From contig SVOG01000058.1 in NCBI GenBank assembly GCA_015066525.1, forward strand, positions 1-41,578: a DNA stretch of 41,578 nucleotides. The letters are read 5' to 3'. The notes under the pieces were generated by a model, which was not told the DNA's origin, did no database searches, and worked only from the letters and a program-made list of their open reading frames with translations. Positions within the stretch are counted from its first letter, which is position 1; every line of letters begins with the position of its first letter. Source of the DNA: Oscillospiraceae bacterium. Its GTDB lineage: Bacteria > Bacillota > Clostridia > Oscillospirales > Acutalibacteraceae. Below are positions 1 to 7,154 of this stretch, piece after piece. The translations under genes were made by a program, and so were the position numbers.

Positions 1-516
1 AGAGGCGAAGCCGATTACCGTATCATTGCAGTTGAGCCTGCCTCCTGTCCGAGCTTCACGCGCGGCAAGTTTGCGTACGACTTTGCAGATACGGGTATGG
101 TATGTCCACTTGCGAAGATGTACACCCTCGGTTCCGATTTCATTCCGTCGGCAAACCACGCAGGCGGTCTGAGATACCACGGTATGAGCCCCGTGCTCTC
201 GCAGCTTTATGATGACGGTCTGATGGAGGCAGTCTCTGTCGAGCAGACGAAAGTATTTGAGGCAGCTGAGCAGTTTGCAAGAGTGGAAGGCATTCTTCCC
301 GCCCCCGAAAGCTCACACGCAATCCGCGTTGCGATTGATGAGGCGATGAAGTGCAAGGAGACTGGCGAGGAGAAAACGATCGTCTTTGGCTTGACAGGAA
401 CGGGATACTTTGATATGGTGGCGTATGAGAAATTCCACGAGGGCAAGATGGAGGATTATATCCCCACCGATGAGGAACTCGCTCAATACGCAGCAAAACT
501 CCCGAAGGTAGACTAA
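1..516 (+). CDS. TrpB-like PLP-dependent enzyme, C-terminal fragment
   Basis: This is the last 171 residues of a protein whose start lies before the window; the frame is open from base 1. The sequence resembles the C-terminal half of the TrpB2/TrpB-like tryptophan synthase beta family. It has a VEP-A-SCPSFTRG segment near the beginning, a GLRYHGMSP segment around residues 56-64, an EGILPAPESSHA segment typical of TrpB enzymes, and a late GLTGTGYFD glycine-rich stretch that would contact the PLP phosphate. Family members condense indole with serine. The catalytic lysine lies upstream and cannot be checked here. The stop codon overlaps the next start by one base (TAATG), which suggests translational coupling to the glycosidase, although the two have no obvious common pathway. 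No trpA is visible next to it, as is common for TrpB2. Confidence 0.85.
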   Translation, partial: RGEADYRIIAVEPASCPSFTRGKFAYDFADTGMVCPLAKMYTLGSDFIPSANHAGGLRYHGMSPVLSQLYDDGLMEAVSVEQTKVFEAAEQFARVEGILPAPESSHAIRVAIDEAMKCKETGEEKTIVFGLTGTGYFDMVAYEKFHEGKMEDYIPTDEELAQYAAKLPKVD

Positions 517-1634
517 TGAAACAGTATTTCAGAAATGTTCTGATAGTGACGCTCTCGGTGGTGCTGATTTTCAGCACCACCTTTGGCGTCTGTACGGCAA
601 GTGCAAAAGATAAAGTTTCCGACGAAGAATATATCGAATCCCTCCTTGATGAAATGACGCTTAAAGAAAAGATTGCCCAGATGCTCTTCGTCTACGTTCC
701 CAAAGAGGACGCGAAGAAAAAGCAGAAGAAGCACCAGTACGGCGGTTATCTTCTCTTTGCCGATAACTTCAAAAAGAGTAACCCTGATAAGATTTCAACC
801 AAAATCGGCGGCTGGCAGAAGGTCAGTAAGATTTCGATGCTCATCGGCGTTGACGAGGAGGGCGGTACGGTAGTGCGCGTCTCGAAATTCAAGCAGTTTC
901 GCTCAAAACCGTATAAATCTCCACGCAAGCTTGCAAAGCTCGGCGGTTACAAACTTATTAAAGAGGATGCTTCAAATAAGTCCAATACACTGAAAAAGCT
1001 CGGAATTAATACCAATCTTGCTCCCGTGGCCGACGTGACCTATTCGAGCAGGGATTTTATGTATCAGCGTACCTTCTCCAATAATGCAAAAAAGACGGCG
1101 AAGTATATCCATACCGTCGTTCCGATGATGAATAAGCGCCGTGTTGTCGGCACATTAAAACATTTCCCGGGTTATGGCGGAAACGGCGATACCCATAAGA
1201 AAATAATTGTCGACAAGCGTAAGTTGCGCACCTTTAAGTCGCGCGACCTTCTTCCGTTTGAGCAGGGAATTAAGGACGGCGTTCCGATGATTATGGTAAA
1301 TCATAATATCGTAAACGCTTTTGATAAAAAGCATCCCGCCTCAATGTCGAAGAAGGTGCATCAATACCTGCGTGAGGATATGAAATTCGACGGCATTATC
1401 ATCACCGACGGTCTTGGTATGAAGGGGGTCGTGAATAAATACGGCAGTAACGAGGAGGTTGCCGTACGTGCGGTAAAAGCAGGAAATGATATGCTCTGTA
1501 CACCATATGGCGTTACTTCTGTAAACGCGATTTATCAGGCAGTAAAGGATGGTGAAATCTCCGAGAAACGCATTAATGCCTCTGTCAGACGCATCCTCAG
1601 AGTTAAACTGAAATACGGAATTATCAAGAAATAA
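516..1634 (+). CDS. Secreted GH3 beta-N-acetylhexosaminidase, NagZ-like
   Basis: The 372-residue protein carries only the N-terminal (beta/alpha)8 domain of glycoside hydrolase family 3, as NagZ does. NagZ enzymes remove N-acetylglucosamine from muropeptides during wall recycling. Residues 1-30 form a signal peptide (basic start, hydrophobic core, ASA before the mature KDK), so it should act outside the membrane. Visible motifs are LIGVDEEGG near residue 109, KHFPG at 215-219, GDTH at 224-227 (the Asp-His pair that acts as acid/base in NagZ) and ITDGLGM at 296-302 with D298 as the likely nucleophile. Family sequences usually have KHFPGHG; here it is KHFPGYGGNGDTH, a small insertion. The ATG at 516 overlaps the upstream stop and follows GAAGGTAG. 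A strong hairpin terminator follows. Specificity for GlcNAc is inferred. Confidence 0.85.
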   Translation: MKQYFRNVLIVTLSVVLIFSTTFGVCTASAKDKVSDEEYIESLLDEMTLKEKIAQMLFVYVPKEDAKKKQKKHQYGGYLLFADNFKKSNPDKISTKIGGWQKVSKISMLIGVDEEGGTVVRVSKFKQFRSKPYKSPRKLAKLGGYKLIKEDASNKSNTLKKLGINTNLAPVADVTYSSRDFMYQRTFSNNAKKTAKYIHTVVPMMNKRRVVGTLKHFPGYGGNGDTHKKIIVDKRKLRTFKSRDLLPFEQGIKDGVPMIMVNHNIVNAFDKKHPASMSKKVHQYLREDMKFDGIIITDGLGMKGVVNKYGSNEEVAVRAVKAGNDMLCTPYGVTSVNAIYQAVKDGEISEKRINASVRRILRVKLKYGIIKK

Positions 1635-1641
1635 AAATCTA

Positions 1642-1672
1642 TCCCCCGAGATTTCTCTCGGGGGATTCTTTA
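1642..1672. terminator. Bidirectional terminator between the NagZ-like gene and mazF
   Basis: TCCCCCGAG and CTCGGGGGA form a GC-rich stem with a short loop at 1642-1665. On the plus strand it is followed by TTCTTTA. On the minus strand it is followed by a T-rich run (GATTTTTATTT), so it can end both convergent transcripts. The mazF stop codon (complement of 1670-1672) lies in the plus-strand T tail. Confidence 0.85.
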
Positions 1673-2011
1673 TAGCCCGAAGCTTACTGTCAGCGCTTCA
1701 TTTACTTTTCCCATATCCGTGCCGTCAAGCGTGCCCATTTTCTCTCTGAGCCGTCTTTTGTCAATCGTTCTGACCTGCTCGAGCAATACAACACTGTCCT
1801 TGGCAAGCCCACAGTCCTTTGCATCCACCTCAATATGCGTCGGCAGATTGTTCTTATCCTGACGCGAGGTAATGGCGGCTGCTATGACAGTGGGTGAAAA
1901 CTTATTGCCCACATCGTTTTGCACAATCAGTACGGGTCTTACGCCGCCCTGCTCGGAGCCGACGACGGGACTTAAGTCGGCATAGAATATATCACCGCGT
2001 TTAACATACAT
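1670..2011 (-). CDS. mazF: MazF/PemK family mRNA interferase (EndoA-like)
   Basis: This 113-residue toxin-type endoribonuclease closely resembles Bacillus subtilis EndoA/NdoA, which cuts mRNA at UACAU. With the ATG at 2011 the numbering matches that enzyme: R25 (GGVRP), T48 (AAAIT) and Q79 (LLEQVRT), the residues known to be needed for cleavage, are all present. The N-terminal [18 protein letters not shown] block is the family signature. A longer reading starts with GTG at 2020, but ATG at 2011 has AGGGTG eight bases upstream and fits the family length. No MazE/EndoAI antitoxin gene lies upstream; the 168 bases to the divergent HD gene hold no minus-strand ORF. Any antitoxin must be elsewhere, or the protein acts alone. 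Confidence 0.93.
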   Translation of the reverse strand: MYVKRGDIFYADLSPVVGSEQGGVRPVLIVQNDVGNKFSPTVIAAAITSRQDKNNLPTHIEVDAKDCGLAKDSVVLLEQVRTIDKRRLREKMGTLDGTDMGKVNEALTVSFGL

Positions 2012-2022
2012 TTTTATCACCC

Positions 2023-2101
2023 TAAAAATAATCTCATTTATATTTTTGCCTCATTATTGTTTTTTTAATCATCCTTTTACATTATATTCCGAGATTATTT
2101 T
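2023..2101. repeat. 11-bp inverted repeat upstream of mazF
   Basis: AAAATAATCTC at 2025-2035 and GAGATTATTTT at 2091-2101 are perfect inverted copies 55 bases apart. On the mazF strand a TATAAT lies just inside the distal arm, so the arms flank a possible mazF promoter whose -35 box is unclear. The arms could be paired operators or could form a stem in a longer transcript. Function is not established. Confidence 0.5.
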
Positions 2102-2143
2102 GGTTGATTTTATTAAATTTGGATAAAAAATATAACTTACTTA

Positions 2144-2172
2144 TTTACATATAATATCTTATTAATTATACT
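2144..2172 (+). promoter_or_regulatory. Sigma-A-type promoter of the HD gene
   Basis: TTTACA at 2144-2149 and TATACT at 2167-2172 are separated by exactly 17 bases. Transcription should start at about 2179-2180, which coincides with the A of the HD gene's ATG. Confidence 0.75.
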
Positions 2173-2179
2173 ATGATTT

Positions 2180-2686
2180 ATGAATATTACAAAAGAGAAT
2201 TGCTTTATCGAAAAATATATTAAATTGACATCTGACTTGCTCAATGACGAGTTGGTGCAGTCTATGAAAAAATACCGGCATCACGGGGATATCAGCACGC
2301 ATTATCACAGCGTGTATGTGTCCTATAATGTGCTCAAGGCGTGCGAAAGACTGGGGGCCAAAAACGAGCGTGAGATTGTCCGGGCTGCACTTCTTCACGA
2401 CTTTTATCTCTATGAGTGGTACACTGAAAAGCATGACGAAAACCATATTTTTTACCACCCTAAGGAATCGGTGAAAAATATTGAGGCGCATTTCGGTAGG
2501 CTCAGCGACCTGCAGCGTAATATGATACTCTCGCATATGTTCCCGACGGCAAAGGTGATGCCTCGGTATCTCGGCTCGTGGATTCTTACACTCACCGATA
2601 AGCGTTGCGCAACGAATGATTATCTGAAGCTGTCAGCGCGTTTCGGGGAAGTTTACAACGAGATTATCAGGAGGGCAGAAGGTTGA
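2180..2686 (+). CDS. HD-domain phosphohydrolase-like protein
   Basis: The 168-residue protein has the metal-binding pattern of the HD superfamily: H43 in the HYHSVYV segment, the H73-D74 pair in AALLHDFYLYEW, and D140 in LTLTDKRCA. Similar small HD proteins are widespread in Clostridia; their substrate is not known to me, so I assign only the fold and a likely metal-dependent phosphohydrolase activity. The N-terminal LNDELVQSMKKYRHHG block belongs to the family, which supports the ATG at 2180. There is no ribosome binding site before it, and a good promoter places the transcript start on the ATG, so the mRNA is probably leaderless. The stop overlaps the TTG of the next gene by four bases. Confidence 0.85.
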   Translation: MNITKENCFIEKYIKLTSDLLNDELVQSMKKYRHHGDISTHYHSVYVSYNVLKACERLGAKNEREIVRAALLHDFYLYEWYTEKHDENHIFYHPKESVKNIEAHFGRLSDLQRNMILSHMFPTAKVMPRYLGSWILTLTDKRCATNDYLKLSARFGEVYNEIIRRAEG

Positions 2687-3507
2687 TTCATACAATTTGT
2701 GCTTACTTTTTTACATTTGTTTTATACAGCGTTGCAGGTTGGGCGATGGAAACGCTGCTGTTTCTTGTCAGGGATAAAAAGGTGGTCAAACGCGGCTTTT
2801 TGTTCGGTCCTGTCTGTCCGATTTACGGCTGCGGCGCGGTACTGTGCACGGCGGTACTCTATGGCAGGGTAAACAATATTTTTCTCGTATTTCTATTCGG
2901 ACTTTTGCTCTGCGGAACGCTCGAATACCTGACGCATTTTCTTCTGGAAAAGCTGTTCCACGCTATGTGGTGGGATTATTCTTCAAGACGATTTAATATA
3001 AAAGGCAGGGTATATCTTAACGGATTATTGATATTCGGGCTTGGCTCAGTGCTGATTGTCAAAGTGCTGCAGCCGCTTGTTTTTCATCTGATAGATATGA
3101 TTGAGCAGAATGTTTTGTATGTTCTGTGCTTTATACTGTACTCTCTGTTTTTGATTGACCTTGTCGGAACGGTGTCCGACCTCAAGGGCGTGTTTGAATC
3201 CATCAAGCATATTCAGAATCTGATGATTACTGGCACGCAGAAGGGCGTTGATTTAACGCGTGAGCAGGTGCAGGAGCTGAACGTCAGGGCACTCGAGAAT
3301 GAAACCATTGCCAGGACCATCCATCATTTGCAAAGTGAAAACAAGCTCGTTGGTCGAATCAAGACGGTGTTTCCGAATTTTCAGATGGAAAAGTACAAAT
3401 ACATCTGGGATATCATTATGGATAAGCCGATTGAGGAAAATGCCCGCAAGGATATTAAGCTCTACGGCACGGCGGAAAGTATTCCCGGCGAGGACGAAAA
3501 GGCGTAA
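2683..3507 (+). CDS. CmpB-like membrane protein (putative ABC transporter type IV family)
   Basis: The first ~160 residues hold about five hydrophobic segments and match the family of integral membrane proteins annotated as putative ABC transporter type IV (CmpB, formerly DUF1113). Typical features are the GWAMETLLF start, KRGFLFGPVCPIYG, the LEYLTHFLLEKLFHAMWWDY segment and a later YLNGLLIFGLG. The remaining ~110 residues are hydrophilic and helical, probably cytoplasmic. No ATP-binding subunit is nearby, so transport is not demonstrated. The start is TTG at 2683, with AGGAGGG at 2671-2677, and it overlaps the HD gene's stop codon. The TAA stop sits in the loop of the terminator hairpin. Confidence 0.8.
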   Translation: MIHTICAYFFTFVLYSVAGWAMETLLFLVRDKKVVKRGFLFGPVCPIYGCGAVLCTAVLYGRVNNIFLVFLFGLLLCGTLEYLTHFLLEKLFHAMWWDYSSRRFNIKGRVYLNGLLIFGLGSVLIVKVLQPLVFHLIDMIEQNVLYVLCFILYSLFLIDLVGTVSDLKGVFESIKHIQNLMITGTQKGVDLTREQVQELNVRALENETIARTIHHLQSENKLVGRIKTVFPNFQMEKYKYIWDIIMDKPIEENARKDIKLYGTAESIPGEDEKA

Positions 3508-3526
3508 AGCGCCTTTTCATTTTATA
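3496..3526 (+). terminator. Terminator overlapping the stop of the CmpB-like gene
   Basis: GAAAAGGCG (3496-3504) pairs with CGCCTTTTC (3510-3518) around the loop TAAAG, followed by ATTTTAT. The gene's TAA stop codon is part of the loop. Confidence 0.8.
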
Positions 3527-3541
3527 TCTTGATTTATATCT

Positions 3542-3570
3542 TTGACATTTCTTTATTATTGCTTTATCCT
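3542..3570 (+). promoter_or_regulatory. Promoter of the two-component operon
   Basis: A consensus -35 box TTGACA at 3542-3547 is followed after 17 bases by TATCCT at 3565-3570. The expected start near 3577 gives a leader of roughly 36 bases with AGGAGGG before the response regulator ATG. Confidence 0.7.
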
Positions 3571-3612
3571 ATATTTGATTGAAAATGGTTTACTGTACAC
3601 AGGAGGGATGAT

Positions 3613-4302
3613 ATGTACACGGTTCTTGTCTGCGATGACGATATCGCAATCTGTAATTCCATCAGAATCTATCTCGAGCAGGAGGGCTATCAGGTGCTTA
3701 CTGCCTCAAACGGCAGGGAAGCGCTCGATGTGATTGAGCAAAACGAGCTTCATTGCCTCATCCTCGATATTATGATGCCCGAACTGGACGGTATTTCCGC
3801 CACGCTGAAAATCCGCGAGAAATATAATTTTCCGATTATTATGCTCTCGGCAAAGAGCGAGGACACCGACAAGATAGCGGGACTTTCCTTCGGTGCGGAC
3901 GATTATGTGACGAAACCGTTTAACCCGCTCGAACTGATGGCGCGTGTAAAAAGTCAGATTCGCCGCTATTCAACCCTCGGCTCGATGGAGATTACGAAGG
4001 ACCAGCTCGTTACGGGCGGACTTGTGCTTGATACAAAGAAAAAGCAGGTCACCGTTGACGGCGAACCCGTCCATCTTACTGCGCGGGAATATAAGATTCT
4101 CGAATATCTGATGCAGAATATGAACAGCGTTTTATCCTCCTCCCAAATCTATGAAGCCGTATGGCAGGAAGCGTCCTTCGGTATCGAAAAAACGGTGACG
4201 GTGCATATCCGCAATATCCGTGAAAAAATCGAAATTAACCCCAAGGAGCCCAAGTATATTAAGGTGGTGTATGGTCTTGGCTACAAAGTCGAAAAACTAT
4301 AG
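3613..4302 (+). CDS. OmpR/PhoB-type response regulator
   Basis: This 229-residue DNA-binding regulator has an N-terminal receiver domain (about 1-115) with the acidic pocket CDDD at 7-10, the phosphorylated D52 in LILDIMMPE, S79 and K101 in VTKPFNPLE. A C-terminal winged-helix domain (about 130-229) follows, with LTAREYKILEYL and TVTVHIRNIREKIE. Phosphorylation by the adjacent kinase should control DNA binding. The ATG at 3613 follows AGGAGGG with good spacing. The 3' end overlaps the kinase gene by about 30 bases, which fits coupled synthesis. The target genes are not apparent; the nearest candidates are its own operon and dut or the arabinanase downstream, but no shared direct repeat was found. 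Confidence 0.95.
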   Translation: MYTVLVCDDDIAICNSIRIYLEQEGYQVLTASNGREALDVIEQNELHCLILDIMMPELDGISATLKIREKYNFPIIMLSAKSEDTDKIAGLSFGADDYVTKPFNPLELMARVKSQIRRYSTLGSMEITKDQLVTGGLVLDTKKKQVTVDGEPVHLTAREYKILEYLMQNMNSVLSSSQIYEAVWQEASFGIEKTVTVHIRNIREKIEINPKEPKYIKVVYGLGYKVEKL

Positions 4303-6580
4303 CATTATTGTTAAAATCATTCTGATTCTTTTGTCCGTCTCGTTGTTTGCAGGGTCTGTCTGCTGCGCGGAAAGGGTAGTGTCGACTGCAATTGCATACG
4401 ATGTAGGATTCGAGGATTTTAACGGCAAATCTCTTAATAGGGAAGTTGGACAGTCCGTTCAGATCAATACGCTGGTATTCCGCGATATTGCCTATATGGA
4501 TAACGGTATCTTTTTTGAAAATGCGGATGCAATCCGTAAAGAATTATCATCAAAACGCGACGATTTTGTAAACGCAGCTCTCTCCGCATATAAATCGAGC
4601 CGCTCGGAGTATGACCGTGCCGTTCGTTATGACGAGGAGGAGTTCGGCGAGTTCTTTACTTATGATTATCTCATAGAGTATCATTCGAATGAATACTATT
4701 TTGATTTCACTATCCCTGTCTATGAAAGCGACGGGATTGATTTCGGTACCACTTCCGATGAGGATGCCGAGGCAAAATTCAATACCATTTTTGATGAGTT
4801 TATTAATACAAATAATTTTTCCAATTATGTCTATGACCTCTATCCTTCAGAAGCAACTGACGACCTCTGTTTTGTTGTTAAAGACACAAAGCATCATCTG
4901 ACCTTTTCCAATGTTGATGATTTTGACGAGAAGATTTTGAAGGAACGCGAGTTTGCATTCGTAGTGAAAAACGGTAATGCTGTTTACTGCAACGGCTTCA
5001 ATCCGATTTTTGAGGATGAGTCAAACACGTTTCGCAAAGATTTAGAATACTATGCCTATGTTGAGACGGATAATACCTGCTATAACGGCTATACCGCAGC
5101 CATTGATTCAGCAAATAAATGCCGCGATATCAATCTCCTTTCGAACACTATCGCCGCAGGGGTAATGGCGCTGTTGTCTCTTGTTTTTGCCGTGATTATT
5201 TTTGCGATTTGCGGCAAGAAAGACAAGAATGGCAAGATAAAACGTGCTTTTATTGATAAATTGCCCACGGATTTACATCTTGCGCTCACCGTCGGGGTGC
5301 AAATAGGACTTGGTTTTCTCTTTGCTTTTGTTTACGATACAATACTGAATTTCGCTTACCCGTTTGAACGGTATCTCTATTTTGCCGTTTACGGTATCGC
5401 GGCGCTGATGTGGGCGCTCCTGATTGAATTTTTGACCTCGTTTATCCGCGTGTGCAGGAGTGAAAAGAAGCTGTATCAGAACACGCTTCTCTATTTAATC
5501 ATTAAATATATCATGATAAAACCCTGCGGATTTCTGTTCAGGAATCTGAAATCTCTCTTCGCGTATCAGCCTGCGAATTTCAAAAAATCGCTGCGCGCTT
5601 TTATCATCGGTTACGGATTTTTGAATGCACTCTTTTTATTCTTGTTTTTCCTCCTCTGCGTTGTGATCAATGCGCCCGGCGGTGCCGGTTTCCTTTTCCT
5701 GCTCAGCGTTGGTATCAATATCGCCCTGTTTGTCTTTATCGTGCGGTATATTAAAACGCTGGATACGATTATCACGGCAGCACATTTCAGACAGCCGCCG
5801 CAGGTGGATTATAATAAACTGCCAAATAGTCTTAAGACGCTCGTCAACTCACTGAATTATACACGTACCGAGCTTCAGAATGCTGTCGATAAGGCGGTGC
5901 GTGATGAGAGGATGAGAACGGAGCTTATCACCAATGTTTCCCATGACCTCAAAACTCCGCTGACCTCGATTATTACCTATGTCGACCTGCTCAAAAACTG
6001 CGATATAGAAAACGAGGATGCAAAGGAATACATCGCCGTCCTCGACGAGAAGGGCAGCCGTCTGAAAAGGCTGATTGACGACCTGATTGAAGCGTCCAAG
6101 ATTACCAGCGGCGTTATCAATGTGGAGTCAATTAACCTCAATCTGTGCGAACTTGCGACCCAGGCGGTCGTCGAGCATCAGCAGGAATTTGCCGACAACG
6201 GTTTAACCCTTGTTTTTAAGGGTGATGAGAAGAATATCGGCGCCTTTGCTGACGGCAAAAAGACCTATCGCATTATTGAGAATCTTATCTCCAATGCGCG
6301 TAAGTATTCTCTGCGCGGCACACGCGTTTATGCCGATGTCTACGAGACGCAGAATTTCAGCATCTTCGAGATTAAGAATACTTCGGCTGAACCGCTGAAT
6401 ATTTCACCTGATGAACTTAAACAGCGCTTTGTCCGCGGAGATAAGTCACGCGCGAATGAGGGCAACGGACTTGGTCTTTCGATTGCCGAAGAGCTCTGCA
6501 AGGCACAGGGCGGTCATCTGAATATCACCATAGACGGTGATTTATTTAAGGCGCAGGTCATGCTGCCGAAAACGAAATAA
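4271..6580 (+). CDS. Polytopic membrane sensor histidine kinase
   Basis: The protein is about 769 residues from the ATG at 4271. A TTG at 4277 has better spacing from AGGTGG (4262-4267) and is an equally possible start. An N-terminal membrane anchor is followed by a ~270-residue extracellular region rich in Asp, Tyr and Phe, then about six membrane segments. The HisKA domain has NVSHDLKTPLTS with the phosphorylated His near residue 558. The ATPase domain has the N box ENLISNARKYS and the G2 box GNGLGLSIAE. The G1 box normally reads DxGxGI, but here the matching place reads IKNTSAEPLNISPDEL, without the usual Asp. Related Clostridial kinases of this subfamily share this kind of sequence, so loss of activity should not be assumed. 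It pairs with the upstream response regulator; the signal is unknown. Confidence 0.92.
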   Translation: MVLATKSKNYSIIVKIILILLSVSLFAGSVCCAERVVSTAIAYDVGFEDFNGKSLNREVGQSVQINTLVFRDIAYMDNGIFFENADAIRKELSSKRDDFVNAALSAYKSSRSEYDRAVRYDEEEFGEFFTYDYLIEYHSNEYYFDFTIPVYESDGIDFGTTSDEDAEAKFNTIFDEFINTNNFSNYVYDLYPSEATDDLCFVVKDTKHHLTFSNVDDFDEKILKEREFAFVVKNGNAVYCNGFNPIFEDESNTFRKDLEYYAYVETDNTCYNGYTAAIDSANKCRDINLLSNTIAAGVMALLSLVFAVIIFAICGKKDKNGKIKRAFIDKLPTDLHLALTVGVQIGLGFLFAFVYDTILNFAYPFERYLYFAVYGIAALMWALLIEFLTSFIRVCRSEKKLYQNTLLYLIIKYIMIKPCGFLFRNLKSLFAYQPANFKKSLRAFIIGYGFLNALFLFLFFLLCVVINAPGGAGFLFLLSVGINIALFVFIVRYIKTLDTIITAAHFRQPPQVDYNKLPNSLKTLVNSLNYTRTELQNAVDKAVRDERMRTELITNVSHDLKTPLTSIITYVDLLKNCDIENEDAKEYIAVLDEKGSRLKRLIDDLIEASKITSGVINVESINLNLCELATQAVVEHQQEFADNGLTLVFKGDEKNIGAFADGKKTYRIIENLISNARKYSLRGTRVYADVYETQNFSIFEIKNTSAEPLNISPDELKQRFVRGDKSRANEGNGLGLSIAEELCKAQGGHLNITIDGDLFKAQVMLPKTK

Positions 6581-6583
6581 ACC

Positions 6584-6612
6584 TTTACTTGATAACTCCT
6601 TTATGTTACAAT
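6584..6612 (+). promoter_or_regulatory. Promoter of dut
   Basis: TTTACT at 6584-6589 and TACAAT at 6607-6612 are 17 bases apart, giving a start near 6619-6620. Both boxes lie within or next to the 5' arm and loop edge of the inverted repeat at 6593-6636. Confidence 0.6.
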
Positions 6613-6636
6613 TATTTCAGTAATATAAAGGAGTTA
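6593..6636 (+). promoter_or_regulatory. Hairpin masking the dut ribosome binding site
   Basis: TAACTCCTTTATGTTAC (6593-6609) pairs with GTAATATAAAGGAGTTA (6620-6636) over 17 base pairs with one G-U pair and a 10-base loop. The Shine-Dalgarno AAAGGAG (6627-6633), eight bases before the ATG, lies in the 3' arm. No T tract follows, so it is not a normal terminator. Transcripts from the promoter at 6584-6612 would start at the top of the 3' arm and could not form the hairpin, whereas read-through from the kinase gene would. Confidence 0.7.
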
Positions 6637-6641
6637 ATTTA

Positions 6642-7154
6642 ATGAACAGAATTGCCGCATTTGAGAAGGTTTCCTTCGAACAGTTTGAGAAGGATTGGAT
6701 GAAGAATTTTCCCGAAACGGAGAATGTACGCAAGATATACGACAGCATTAAACTCCCCGAGAGAGCGACAACAGGCTCAGCGGGTTATGATTTCTATGCG
6801 CCCGCTGAGATTACTGTGGAGAAGGGTAAGTCCACCCTTATTCCGTCGGGTATCCGTTCGCGTATCGAGGACGGATGGGTGCTCTGCATCTTCCCGCGCT
6901 CGGGTCTTGGGTTCAAGCACAGAATGCAGCTCGACAACACCGTCGGCATTATCGACGCCGATTATTATAATTCCTCAAATGAAGGGCATATTATGGTGAA
7001 ACTTTCCTGCGATGCACACGACGACGGACACTGCGTCACCGTAAACGGCGGCGAAGGCTTTGCCCAGGGCATCTTTATGCCCTTCGGTATTACGACTGAC
7101 GACAGCGCAGACGGTATCCGAGACGGCGGTTTCGGCTCCACAACGAAGAGGTAA
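6642..7154 (+). CDS. dut: dUTP diphosphatase
   Basis: dUTPase hydrolyses dUTP to dUMP and pyrophosphate, keeping uracil out of DNA and supplying dTMP synthesis. The trimeric-type motifs are in order across the 170 residues: SAGYD (motif 1, ~47-51), FPRSGLG (motif 2), VGIIDADYY (motif 3, with the catalytic Asp), EGFAQGIF (motif 4) and the C-terminal GGFGST (motif 5, which closes over the phosphates). An N-terminal extension of about 35 residues precedes the core and there is a small insertion after motif 3, so it is slightly longer than the usual ~145-150. AAAGGAG precedes the ATG but is held in a hairpin. The arabinanase gene begins directly after the stop. Confidence 0.93.
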   Translation: MNRIAAFEKVSFEQFEKDWMKNFPETENVRKIYDSIKLPERATTGSAGYDFYAPAEITVEKGKSTLIPSGIRSRIEDGWVLCIFPRSGLGFKHRMQLDNTVGIIDADYYNSSNEGHIMVKLSCDAHDDGHCVTVNGGEGFAQGIFMPFGITTDDSADGIRDGGFGSTTKR

